From Chara braunii (lineage: Eukaryota > Streptophyta > Charophyceae > Charales > Characeae): DNA of 20,432 nt. Location: positions 2,954,805 through 2,975,236 of the forward strand of contig BFEA01000142.1 in assembly GCA_003427395.1 (NCBI GenBank). The letters are read 5' to 3'. Below the pieces are notes generated by a model, which worked only from the letters and a program-made list of their open reading frames with translations, had not been told where the DNA came from and ran no database searches. The translations under genes and the position numbers were made by a program. Positions 9,558-17,524 of this stretch are shown here, one piece after another. Numbering within the stretch: position 1 is the stretch's first letter; the number at the start of each line of letters is the position of its first letter.

Positions 9558-9909
9558 GCCACATCAGCAGACGAAACAGGTGGCATATGCCACATCATCA
9601 ATGAAGACCAAGAACAGCGCCACGTAGTCAGGAGCAGCGCCACATCATCATACCACGTAGACCACAGGCAGCGCCACTTATACCAGAGGCAGCGCCACAT
9701 CAGCATGCCATGTAGACCACAGGCAGCGCCACATCAGCATGCCGTGTAGACCATAGGCAGGCCACATAAACCAGAGGCAGCGCCACATCAGCATGCCATG
9801 TAGACCATAGGCAGCGCCACATAAACCAGAGGCAGCGCCACATCAGCATGCCATGTAGGCCATAGGCAGCGCCACATAAACCAGGGGCAGTGCCACATCA
9901 GCATGCCTG
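9558..9909. repeat. two-part 55-bp minisatellite
   Basis: The array alternates a 34-bp unit (GCCACATCAGCATGCCATGT then AGACCATAGGCAGC) with a 21-bp unit (GCCACATAAACC then AGAGGCAGC). Together they make a 55-bp composite repeated about three times in the right half. The left part (9558-9690) contains degenerate units of varied length that all start GCCAC. In one place two 34-bp units stand side by side. The array is contiguous, with no unique spacers. Confidence 0.93.
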
Positions 9910-10232
9910 GCGCACAATGCCAGTGTCGCCTCTCCCTCGTGTCGCCGTCCACAGCTCTGAAGCACAGCCAGCGTCCAGCCAGCGTCGCGCTAGCATAATG
10001 CCAGCGTCAAGTCAAAGTCAACCCAGCTTATGTAGTGTTTGACTCGGAGGTCTGGCCTCCAGTCCACGAGTCACAGTCGTCCAGATTGACCCGCCGTCGA
10101 AGGTCTGGATCGCGTACAGTTGCAGTTTTCCACCTGGCTTGGATGCTGTCCGGGTACCTGCATACAAACAAGTGTGTGTGCTTGACCGGCGGCCTGGGCT
10201 GGGTACACATTGATTTTGACCTTTGGAAATCC

Positions 10233-10256
10233 GGCAGTTGACTATGGTCAACTGCC
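10233..10256. other. perfect 10-bp hairpin
   Basis: GGCAGTTGAC and GTCAACTGCC are exact reverse complements separated by TATG. No T run follows, so it is not an obvious terminator. It sits in unassigned DNA between the minisatellite and the GAA tract. Confidence 0.7.
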
Positions 10257-10362
10257 TGGCGTACAGGCCCTGTAGCAGACTTAGGGCCTTTGCCCCCTTA
10301 TGTGGCCTGGACTGAGGATTGCCGCGTTCGACCCTCAGACGACATATGGCATGGGTTATTGC

Positions 10363-10436
10363 AAGAAGAAGAAGAAGGAAAAAAAAAAAAAGAAGAAGAA
10401 GAAGAAGAAGAAGAAGAAGAAGAAGAAGAAAGAAGA
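10363..10436. repeat. (GAA)n microsatellite with A12 interruption
   Basis: The purine-only tract has GAA units, an A run at about 10379-10391, then about 15 more GAA units. It produces chance poly-Lys, poly-Glu and poly-Leu reading frames on the two strands. Confidence 0.95.
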
Positions 10437-10838
10437 TGTACACCTGCAAAGACCAATGACTATCCCTCGTCTTCTCGCCAACCAGACTCTTCTTCCTTTT
10501 CTCCTCCCCTCTTATTCAAACAATAAATAATAATAATAATGATGAATGGCAGAACCTGAATCAATGTCCGAATCCCTCTTCTACTGCCAGCGCAACTTGA
10601 AGTCCACCATAGCCATGGCGGCCTCCCTCTTCCTCCTTTCTCCAGGCCGAGGCTATGGCGGACTGCTAAGGGCCTTGCCCTGACATGCAAAGACTACACA
10701 AAGCAGCTATGGCCTCTTCCTCTCAGGTCGCCATGCCTGACTCTGCCTCGAAGCTTCCTGGTGCAGCTCTATCCCAGCGGGGGCCTTCCAGATGCAACGT
10801 TCACCAAGGTGATTAAGATGGCATCCACCATAGTCAGG

Positions 10839-11572
10839 TAAGTACCCCTGGCGCTCCCCTCTCCTAGTCCCTTCTTCCGCCTCCTCCTCCTACCCGAGCT
10901 CCTCCACCATAGCCAAGGTGGGGAGCTGGGTGCCCTTCTTTCCCACACAGCGCTGCACACTACCGCTGCTCCTCCAGCGCTTCAGCAGCACGACGTCCAA
11001 ACTTGCACGCAGCAAATGAGGAGGAGCACTTTGCTCCTCCTGGAGATATTGTGGCCAACTTGCCTCTTGGTGACTTCCAGGCCGCGCGGCCTCCAAGCAA
11101 CCGGCATCTCCTCCCTTTCGGAGGGAAACATCATTGCAGACTCTTATATCTCCTGTAGAGGCCCTAGACTCAGACTACTTGGACTGGTACCTGCCTAGAC
11201 CTAGCCTACAATTACTGGGCCTCTAAAAATGCCAACATTTTTGTCATCTTCTGCTCGGCCTCCGGTCCTTGACAAACTACCCTACTTGAGTGATACTGGC
11301 CTACCTGCTACTTGAGTGTTTTTCCTGCTGCTCTAAGTGTCACAGGCCTCCTCACGCTACTTGAGTATTTTCCCCGCTGCAACCCTCAATGTCACTGCCA
11401 CAGGCAAGTACCGGCCCTTCGGGCCTCCCAAGCAAGCAAGTACCCTTGCGGAGCAAGAACGCACGCACAGACTTAGAAAACTCAGCAGAAAGTGGGAATC
11501 TCAGCAAGGCATCCATTCGAGCAGAACTTAGAAATCAGCTGTGATCTCAGTTTGTGTTTGGAGGTCCTTACA
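10839..11572 (-). mobile_element. 3' LTR of minus-strand chromovirus
   Basis: The segment lies directly after the polypurine tract and C-terminal coding end of the minus-strand element, where a 3' LTR must be. In element orientation it starts TGTAAGGACCTCC. The same family recurs as a relic at 231-1651, sharing long blocks such as 11161-11224. This copy has its own internal duplication of about 60 bp around CTACTTGAGTNTTTTCC (about 11306-11400). The inner boundary is well placed by the polypurine tract; the outer boundary is only the point where similarity to the relic fades. The 5' LTR is absent from the window. Confidence 0.7.
11141..11149 (-). promoter_or_regulatory. candidate TATA box in LTR
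   Basis: In element orientation the sequence reads GATATAAGAG. The equivalent place in the relic copy reads AATATCAGAG, so the motif has partly decayed there. It could be the core promoter of the LTR; no transcription evidence is available. Confidence 0.3.
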
Positions 11573-11576
11573 CTAA

Positions 11577-11590
11577 CCCCCCCTCCAGAG
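11577..11590 (-). other. polypurine tract
   Basis: In element orientation the sequence is CTCTGGAGGGGGGG, followed four bases later by the LTR start TGTAAGG. This is the expected primer site for plus-strand DNA synthesis in an LTR retrotransposon. Confidence 0.6.
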
Positions 11591-11599
11591 TGAGGTCCC

Positions 11600-12050
11600 T
11601 TCGAGCGAGTAACTCTATCTGAGTCCCTGACAAGCACATCACAAGCGAACAAAGCGAAGAGATTCCGTGCATACTCAGTAGCAGTGAGTTTTGCAGAGAT
11701 TTTTGGAACAGCAGCGAAAGCTATCTGTCGTTCGTCTGCTTTGACAATGTGAGGTGCGCTCCGCAGCAGCTCTTTCTTTGAGATCCAGTAGAGATCGCCC
11801 AACAGGTGATACATGAAATGAACCTGCTACTGTCCGCTACGTCCCTCACCAGTATGACTTGTAATTCTGTCTATCTCGTGACCACCATTGATTGGACGAG
11901 GGATCATATTCTCACGATATTTGAAGGATTTGGCATCGAGATATGAAAGCAGTTTGGACGCGTGAAAGACTGGGTACGTGCGCAGATGAGGAGGCACGGC
12001 AATCACATATGAAGGGCCAAATTCATCCTTACCAACCACATCCAGAACCT
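11600..12050 (-). pseudogene. integrase tail and chromodomain, minus element
   Basis: The first part contains GPSYVIAVPPHLRTYPVFHASKL-type sequence (about 11930-12025), the GPY/F-like and HVSxLK-like end of chromovirus integrases. It is followed by HEIDRI (near 11870) and, after a TAG at 11827-11829, by QVHFMYHLLGDLYWISKKEL. The plus element has the matching order (HVDIDDI ... QYRVRF ... HRWFTREAL), so this is read as a divergent chromodomain, the targeting module of this clade. The reading frame then runs past the polypurine tract into the LTR, so the original stop is lost. A frameshift near 12030 separates it from the integrase core. Confidence 0.7.
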
Positions 12051-13139
12051 CCCACTGCGTGGCACCCCCTCCTCCTCCGAAAATTCAGACATCTTGACCC
12101 AGACATAGCTTCCTACCTCCAAAGTCCCTGGTCTGCGCGTCTTGGTAGCATGATGGATCATTGCATGCAGTCGCTTGGTCATTGCTGCAACAGCAACTTT
12201 GAGCAAGCGATCATACTTGGCACTCAGGCGAGGCCTGCCACGCGCCAAACCAACCGGTTGTTCAGGGGATAAGTAGGAGAGAGGATTACAGATCTTCCAA
12301 CTGTAATGCAGCCTGTTTGGCGTCATGCCGGCGGAAGAACGAATGGAGTTGTTGTACAACCCCTTGACCGTATACAGCTCTTTATCCCATGTTTCCTGAT
12401 CCGGAATAATTAAGGCACGGGGAAGCTGTAGCACAGTCTGGTTGATCTCCTCAGCCAAACCGTTATCTTCGGGGTGTCGATCAGATGTCATCTTCAGTTT
12501 GATATCGTGAAGTTGGGAAGTGAAGTCCTTCCAATCAGCACTTATGAATCGGGGGTCCCGATATCCCATGCCGCAAAATGTACTTCTTGTGGAATTCATC
12601 ACAATGTCAGTTGGGGCATGCAGTGGAAATGGAATCAGATTTAGAACTTGGAAAAACGGTTCACAATCACTATCACTTGCGAATATCCATTCTTACTCAA
12701 CGTACCCATGTCAGTGAAGTCAATTGAGATGGACTCTCTGGGACCGCCGGGAATGGAAAGAGGTTTAAGCAGCCTCGTGGGCTATTTGCCTCGATGGTTT
12801 AATCCGTTGACACACTTGACATTCGACCAGAAACTTCACAGGAGAGCCTTTCATACTAAGCCAATCAAACTGTTGTGGCAGATTTCCGTACGTCTTTGCC
12901 AAACCGAAGTGTCCACTCCGGCCATGAGCCAGGTCCAAGAAGTGAGTGCGGAGAGGCTCATGGTTGGGTACACACAAACGGTCGTTCTTTCTGTAGCGTC
13001 GGAAAATCAGACCCTCACACTCGTGGAAAGCAGGCTGGCTGATGGGGTCAGCCCGAAGCTGCTCAAGGATTGGACCGAGGTCCAGATCCTTGGCAGTTTG
13101 CTCTACTTGTTCCTCCTTCAGTTTCTTTCGGAGGTCGTA
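12003..13139 (-). pseudogene. integrase, minus element, frameshifted
   Basis: The integrase begins in a clean frame at 13139 (YDLRKKLKEEQ ...) and includes an H2C2 zinc module, with HGRSGH near 12910-12926 and CQVC near 12800. A frameshift follows near 12765. The catalytic core then shows the first Asp in SISIDFTDMG (about 12715-12735). After further frame changes come DPRFISADW and HPEDNGLAEEIN, the latter with the catalytic Glu (12452-12450). Two frames overlap between 12550 and 12600, and the stretch that should hold the second catalytic Asp is missing. The end matches VGSYVWVKMSEF (about 12110). The protein would integrate element cDNA; this copy cannot. Confidence 0.85.
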
Positions 13140-13142
13140 CTA

Positions 13143-13741
13143 GCTTACAAGGCAAGTCGTGTACTCAGGGTGGCGAGACAATGCGTCATTAACTCGGTTG
13201 TTTGTCAATCTCATGCAACCAGCGGGTTAACGTAGTGGATAAGGTAGTTTGTTCCTTGATCTACTTCAAAGTCTCGTGATCTGAGAAGAATTTGAAGTGG
13301 CGTCCCAAAAGATAGTGCTTCCAGTTGTCCAATGTCACACGCGAAGCATAAAGCTCGCGCATGTACGTGGAAGTAGCTACCTTCTCGTTGGGCATGCATT
13401 TGTTGTAGTATTTGCGTGGACGCAAGCCGTCATCATCATCTTGTTGCAGCACTGCGCCAATCCCATATTGGCTCGCATCCGCAGTGGCTACGGATGTGAG
13501 TTTTGGATCTGCAATGCGAAGCACAAGACGACTCACCAAAGCCTCTTTCAAGGTTTGGAAAGCAATCGCACATGCTTCATTCTATGTGTAAGATACATTC
13601 TTGCTTGTTAGTCTAGACAATGGGCGAGCATTGATAGAAAATTTGGGCACAAACTTTCGATGGTATGATGCAAGTCCAAGAAAAGAACGTAGTTCACGTA
13701 TATACGCCTGTTGAGGTTAATTGCGTATGACCTCAACCTTG
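13143..13741 (-). pseudogene. RT connection and RNase H, minus element
   Basis: Translation contains LRSFLGLASYHRKFVPKF-like sequence (about 13625-13705), the connection between reverse transcriptase and RNase H. It is followed by KEALVSRLVLRIADPKL and then the RNase H core: ATADAS with its catalytic Asp (13477-13479), YMREL and FFSDHETLK. RNase H removes the RNA strand during cDNA synthesis. The frame stops at a TAG at 13261-13263 right after HETLK, yet the family sequence continues in the same frame (IKEQTTLSTTLTRWLHEID). A gap then joins to NRVNDALSRHPEY just before a TAG at 13140-13142. The end of the domain is therefore shortened. Confidence 0.85.
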
Positions 13742-14292
13742 TTGCCTCAGGCTAAAGGCCTACAACTGACAACCGGTGTCCAAGATTTCTCCAAGTTGAG
13801 ATGGAGCTGCGTTTTCTTGAGAATGTTGAACACCTCCTCAAGATGTTTCAAGTGCTCCTCCATCGATTTGTTGAAGATCAAAATGTCATCAAGATAAACA
13901 ACAACAAATAGACCCGATTTGTTCCCGGAGTAGTTTGTCCACGAGACTTTGAAAGGTGGCCGGTGAATTCGTATAGCCCATCGTGAGTCTTGAATGCAAT
14001 CTTGTGCTAGTCTGCAGGGTTAACCTCAATCTGGTGGTATCTAGACTTGAGGTCGATCTTGGAAAAGACCTTGCATCCACCTGCAGCATGAAGCAAGTTA
14101 TTGATGCGTGGCAATGAATAAGCGTTATTTTTTGTGATGCGGCTTAGACCGCAGTAATCAATACACATTCGGAGTTTGCCTCCTTTCTTCGGAACAAACA
14201 CCAAATTCGGATTTGTTAGGCTTAATCCACCCCTTGTCAATCATCTCATCGATTTGCTTCGAAGTTTCTCCAACTCGTCGGGTCCCATATTG
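13742..14292 (-). pseudogene. reverse transcriptase, minus element
   Basis: The reverse transcriptase blocks are seen in order: GPDELEKLR, then after a frame change EMIDKGWIKP, back in frame LVFVPKKGGKLRMCIDY, SLPRINNLL, FSKIDLKSRYHQIEV, LYEF, ATFQSL and VVVYLDDILIF. The active-site YLDD is intact at 13885-13896. Damage includes two opposite frameshifts (near 14258 and 14196), a TAG at 14007-14009, and loss of the conserved Pro-Phe-Gly loop between LYEFT and ATFQ near 13960, which also shifts the frame. Afterwards the sequence ends in LNLEKSW with no recognisable KCxF segment, suggesting another deletion near 13745. Confidence 0.9.
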
Positions 14293-15326
14293 TGCACACA
14301 ACCCTTTGGAGGAACAACGCCTTCGATCAACGTGATCGTCTGCTTGCCCAAACGGACTCCATGTGGTTCGGCAAGGACTTCCAAAAATCGGTTGAGCAGG
14401 CTTTGGATGTTTGTTGGGATTTTCGGGGGTGGAGAATTAGAATAAGGGTCACGTAAATCCGACTGCAAATTAGCAGTCAAGGCAACCGACTTCGAAGTAT
14501 AATCATTTGGACTAGAAGTAGATGTAGAAGTAGGAGTATTAGAATTAGGCACATCATGCAAAGTAGAACTAGTACTAGCCGCAAAAGTAGAAGGCACATG
14601 AGTAGGACGAACAAAAGCAACATACAACCGCTCCTCCTCCTTGTGTCTGTGCCACTTCTTGCAGGATCGCATGACATTGAGAAAAGTCATTGGGGATTCG
14701 CGCTTCTCATCCAATAATACTCCGCGCTCGTTCCCCATAGCATCATGTACCACGAAGAGTGATTCTTGCCACTTAGTTATTTTGCATTGGGACTGTAGCC
14801 AGCCCAATCCAAAAACTGGGTCGAAGGGACACTTGTCAAGGACATAGAAGTTCAGTCCGTCCTTGGCGGTTTTTTCCTTGTTAAAGGTAGTGCGCACACC
14901 TTTGACTACATGCGTAGACGAGACAACTTCCTTGTTGCCAACTTGCATTCGGCAAGGGGTCTGCAACTCCACTTGCTTCATTCCCAACTCCACCTCGCGT
15001 ATCCCGTGTGGAGACATAAAGTTGGTAGTAGCACCACAGTCGACCAAGACACAGAGGTAGCGGCGGTTAATGAGAAGCTTGAAGAATATCAACTTCGTTG
15101 TCCCTTGAGCATGTTATTGTTTCATCTCAGCCCAATGCTCCAAGTAGTAGTGGAGGTTAATTTTCTCACACTCCTCCCAAGCCTCAACAGAGGACATTAT
15201 AAGTGTCAGCATTGGAATCGGTTGGTGATGGGGCTTCAAGTGAAGATGCTGAAATGATGCAGGAACTTCAATTATTGGTTCAGTCTCCCTTCTTGTATAG
15301 TGTACAAACAACGACTCTAAGTTTCC
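14259..15326 (-). pseudogene. protease and linker, minus element
   Basis: The aspartic protease fold is recognised by LCVLVDCGATTNFM (catalytic Asp at 15041-15039) and, about 90 residues later, PFDPVFGLGWL. Retroviral-type proteases cut the Gag-Pol polyprotein. The triad reads Asp-Cys-Gly rather than the usual Asp-Ser/Thr-Gly. After the protease comes a low-complexity Ser/Thr/Pro linker (14450-14600) and then the start of reverse transcriptase (IQSLLNRFLEVLAEP). The 15092-14241 stretch is one open frame of 283 codons. The part before it (15326-15117) continues the Gag frame but contains a TAA at 15114-15116. Confidence 0.85.
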
Positions 15327-15691
15327 CTATAGCCTAAAACAACCTTGAACTTTATGGTTCGGTTTCTGGCAATGCAGGCAAACAGTTTTCTTAATCCTAG
15401 CCTTCCATTCATTTTCACTGATCAGGAGTTCCAACCAAGGTTTGGTCGCAGCATCCTCCGGATTTGATGGGTTTTGGCTTCCTTAGGGAGTGGAGCAAAG
15501 TTTTTCCCAGAGTTTTGGTTTGGTCCCGTCACATTGGCAGACTTTCTAAAGGCATTCAATTTTTGTTCTTCGTTATTAATGCCAGACTCTCGGGCTGAAG
15601 ACGAACAGGATGTATCAGCGTCCTGTTCTTGGTCGTCACCAAGAGGCGGGTCATCTGCATAGGCCTCCTCATCAGCCTCCGACAGCTGCTC
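15327..15691 (-). pseudogene. Gag C-terminus with zinc knuckle, minus element
   Basis: On the minus strand 15380-15339 encodes CLHCQKPNHKVQGC, an exact C-x2-C-x4-H-x4-C zinc knuckle typical of nucleocapsid domains. Upstream, in the same frame, come WKARIKKTV and an Ala/Pro-rich stretch; after a frameshift near 15480 the frame reads NQNSGKNFAPLPKEA and an acidic Asp/Glu/Ser-rich segment up to about 15691. The remainder of Gag (capsid) and the 5' LTR are missing. The frame stops at a TAG (15327-15329) four codons after the last cysteine, and the protease follows in the same frame. Confidence 0.8.
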
Positions 15692-15694
15692 CTA

Positions 15695-16470
15695 CCCATG
15701 TTGAAGTGGGGGCCTCACCCTCTGCACTTCAGATGTTGGTCGAAGCTATTCACCCCCATATCGCCCCACAGACAAGTCCGGACCAATCGGTACTCTGTTC
15801 GATGGATGTATCTGAGTCCTTAGAGGAGTTAGAGACTATGTGGTTAGAGGACCCTAGAGACTCTTAGGCGATGTTGATAAAAGGTCCAAAGGGTGAACAT
15901 TTCATGGTACAAGTCAATGTAGGTGACCATAAAGTTGGAGCCTTCGCAGACATAGGTTCTACGTGGAATTTCATCAGTCGTGCTTGTGTGGATAGGTTTC
16001 GCTTAGGGGACCAAGTGCAATGGCTTAGCAGGTCTCTAGCATTTACCTTAGCCAACAATCACTCCATAGTGGTTAAGGACTATGTCAAGGACGTAGTCTG
16101 TATCTTCTCCTATGGAGGAGGGGAACTGAGACACAAGATCTAGTTCCTAGTCATTGACGAGCTACCTTTCGATATGTTACTAGGCATGTACTACCTCGAG
16201 GTTGCTAAGCCTCAGTTTGACTGGGATAGGAAGGTGTTGATATACAAGTTGCCAAATGGGAGGACCGTTAGACTGCAAAAGTACAACGCTAGCAGGCTAG
16301 CTGAGTCCTATGGCTGCATGTGCGACTCATCTTTCTATAACTAGTACAAGCAGAATCGCGGGGAGGGTATGTATGTAGTCTTTGTCTTTAAAAAACGGGA
16401 TGCCGTAAAAATACCCCCAGATATAGAAGCAATTGGTGCTCAGTATCCAGACCTTTTTTAGGAGCCCAGG
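15695..16470 (+). pseudogene. Gag end and protease, plus element
   Basis: One frame runs from the junction to 16461 with four in-frame TAG codons (15865, 16141, 16342, 16459). Before the first comes an acidic SLEELETMWLEDPRDS segment. After it comes the protease, with VGAFADIGSTWNFIS (catalytic Asp at 15949-15951) and later LPFDMLLGMYYLE (about 16162-16200). The triad is Asp-Ile-Gly rather than Asp-Thr/Ser-Gly. AQYPDLF then marks the usual approach to reverse transcriptase. The protein would process the element's own polyprotein. The capsid and zinc knuckle are missing. Confidence 0.8.
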
Positions 16471-17033
16471 GGCGTAGTCAAGAGAGGTTGTCTATGCGAT
16501 GGAAGTCGTTCCAGGTAGCAAGGTATCTAGAGGACGGATGTATAGGATGTCTCATGCGGAGTTAGATGAGCTTTGCTGACAGCTCAAGGAACTCACAGAG
16601 AAGGGCTGGATCCGACCTTGTACGTCCCCCTACGGTGCGCCAATACTATTTGTTCCCAAGAAAGGGGGGATATTGAGGGTGTGCATTGATTATAGGGGCC
16701 TCAATGCCATCACAGTTAAGAACGCAGAGCCACTACCCCGCATTGACAACCTCCTGGATAGGTTGCAGGGATGTCGATACTTCACTAAGATAGACTTGAA
16801 GTCCGCATACCATCAGATTGCTATAAGGTCCGAGGATCAACACAAAACCCATTTCCAAACTAGGTACGGTCTGTACGAGTTTGTGGTGATGCCTTTCAGA
16901 CTTTGCAATGCTCATGGGACATTCCAGCACATGACGAACAGGGTTTTTCATGACTACTTAGATCAGTGTATCGTTGTGTACCTCGACGACATTCTTATCT
17001 TTAGTAGGACCGTAGAGGAGTACGCTAAGCACG
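16471..17033 (+). pseudogene. reverse transcriptase, plus element
   Basis: A one-base-type frame change after 16461 leads into AMEVVPGSKVSRGRMYRMSH, a TGA at 16577-16579, then QLKELTEKGWIRP, TSPYGAPILFVPKKGG, LRVCIDYRGLNAITVKN, LPRIDNLL, FTKIDLKSAYHQIAIRSED, LYEFVVMPFRLCNAHGTFQHM and VVYLDDILIFSRTVEEYAKH. The catalytic YLDD is intact at 16979-16990. The MPFG and NAP positions are altered to MPFR and NAH. The block is much better preserved than its counterpart in the minus element. The reading stops matching the family at 17034-17041, where foreign sequence begins. Confidence 0.9.
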
Positions 17034-17208
17034 TTAAAACACGAGTACATCCAGCTATTGGCCACATGGGCGCCCGTCAGAATCCGGTAGGCGACACAGG
17101 CCACCGATTTTATCGACGGCACGCCTGCACCATCTTTTTTGGAAGAAATTCGTAGGCGACGAGTTTCTTTTCAGCAAGGCTGGGGCGATGTACTAGCGGT
17201 TTAAGACA
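17034..17208. other. short insert inside reverse transcriptase
   Basis: Between EEYAKHVKT and VQGLLRQNQYKVNLEKC, about 167 bp interrupt what should be nearly continuous sequence. The ends carry imperfect 8-bp direct repeats, TTAAAACA at 17034-17041 and TTAAGACA at 17201-17208. The insert is not recognised. Its last 70 bases are open in the downstream frame apart from a TAG at 17194-17196. Confidence 0.55.
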
Positions 17209-17495
17209 GTGCAAGGGCTCCTAAGGCAGAATCAGTACAAGGTAAACTTGGAGAAATGCGGATTTGGTCGCACCAAGGGTCATGAAATTTCAGTGGATGG
17301 ACTGAGGCCGGACGATTCCAAGGTGGCCAACATACGTGACTGGCCTAGACCTCAGTTTGTGGTTGAGGTGAGGTCGTTCTTGGGGATGACGGGTTACTAC
17401 CGTCCGTTTGTGAAAACTGTAGTACTATAGCTTCTAACGCGCTTTGACACCCCATGGGAGTGGACTGATAAGTGTGAGCAAGCTTTCCAGAGATC
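17209..17495 (+). pseudogene. RT thumb and connection, plus element
   Basis: The frame gives LLRQNQYKVNLEKCGFGRTK, GHEISVDGLRPDDSKVANI, WPRPQ and VRSFLGMTGYYRPFVK, the standard end of reverse transcriptase and start of the connection. A TAG at 17428-17430 interrupts, and the same frame continues DTPWEWTDKCEQAFQ, the usual lead-in to RNase H. The RNase H core itself is absent: a 29-bp tandem duplication (GATAAGTGTGAGC at 17467 and 17496) follows and the next recognisable sequence is integrase. Confidence 0.85.
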
Positions 17496-17524
17496 GATAA
17501 GTGTGAGCGAGCTTTCCAGAAAAC
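17467..17524. repeat. 29-bp tandem duplication at deletion point
   Basis: GATAAGTGTGAGC(A/G)AGCTTTCCAGA is present twice with period 29, which shifts the reading frame. It lies exactly where the RNase H region of the plus element has been lost. Confidence 0.85.

Larger units (their letters stand above)
9010..10838 (+). other. GTF2E1: next TFIIE intron or downstream DNA
   Basis: A GT donor at 9010 follows the last recognised TFIIE codon, so transcription should continue rightward into an intron. No following exon is recognised up to the window end, so the intron may exceed 11 kb and contain both retrotransposons, or the gene may be broken here. This stretch is dominated by microsatellites, a minisatellite and palindromes, listed separately. 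Confidence 0.45.
10839..15691 (-). mobile_element. chromovirus (Ty3/gypsy), minus strand, 5'-truncated
   Basis: The order of domains (zinc knuckle, protease, reverse transcriptase, RNase H, integrase, chromodomain-like tail) is that of the Ty3/gypsy chromovirus group. A polypurine tract and 3' LTR complete the downstream end. The element ends abruptly inside Gag at about 15.69 kb, where the oppositely oriented element begins. It has many frameshifts and small deletions and is an inactive relic. Confidence 0.88.

Noticed and set aside
9558-9909. CRISPR-like array
   Set aside because: The repeats are contiguous with no unique spacers, unit lengths vary, and the setting is eukaryotic.
10018-10530. 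Frames rich in Leu, Glu or Lys across the GAA tract
   Set aside because: They are translations of a microsatellite with chance flanks.
12520-13235. Plus-strand frame of up to 195 codons
   Set aside because: It is the complementary-strand shadow of the minus-strand integrase, whose domains read correctly on the other strand.
15474-15662. Plus-strand 62-codon frame near the junction
   Set aside because: It is the shadow of the minus-strand Gag segment that leads in frame towards the zinc knuckle.
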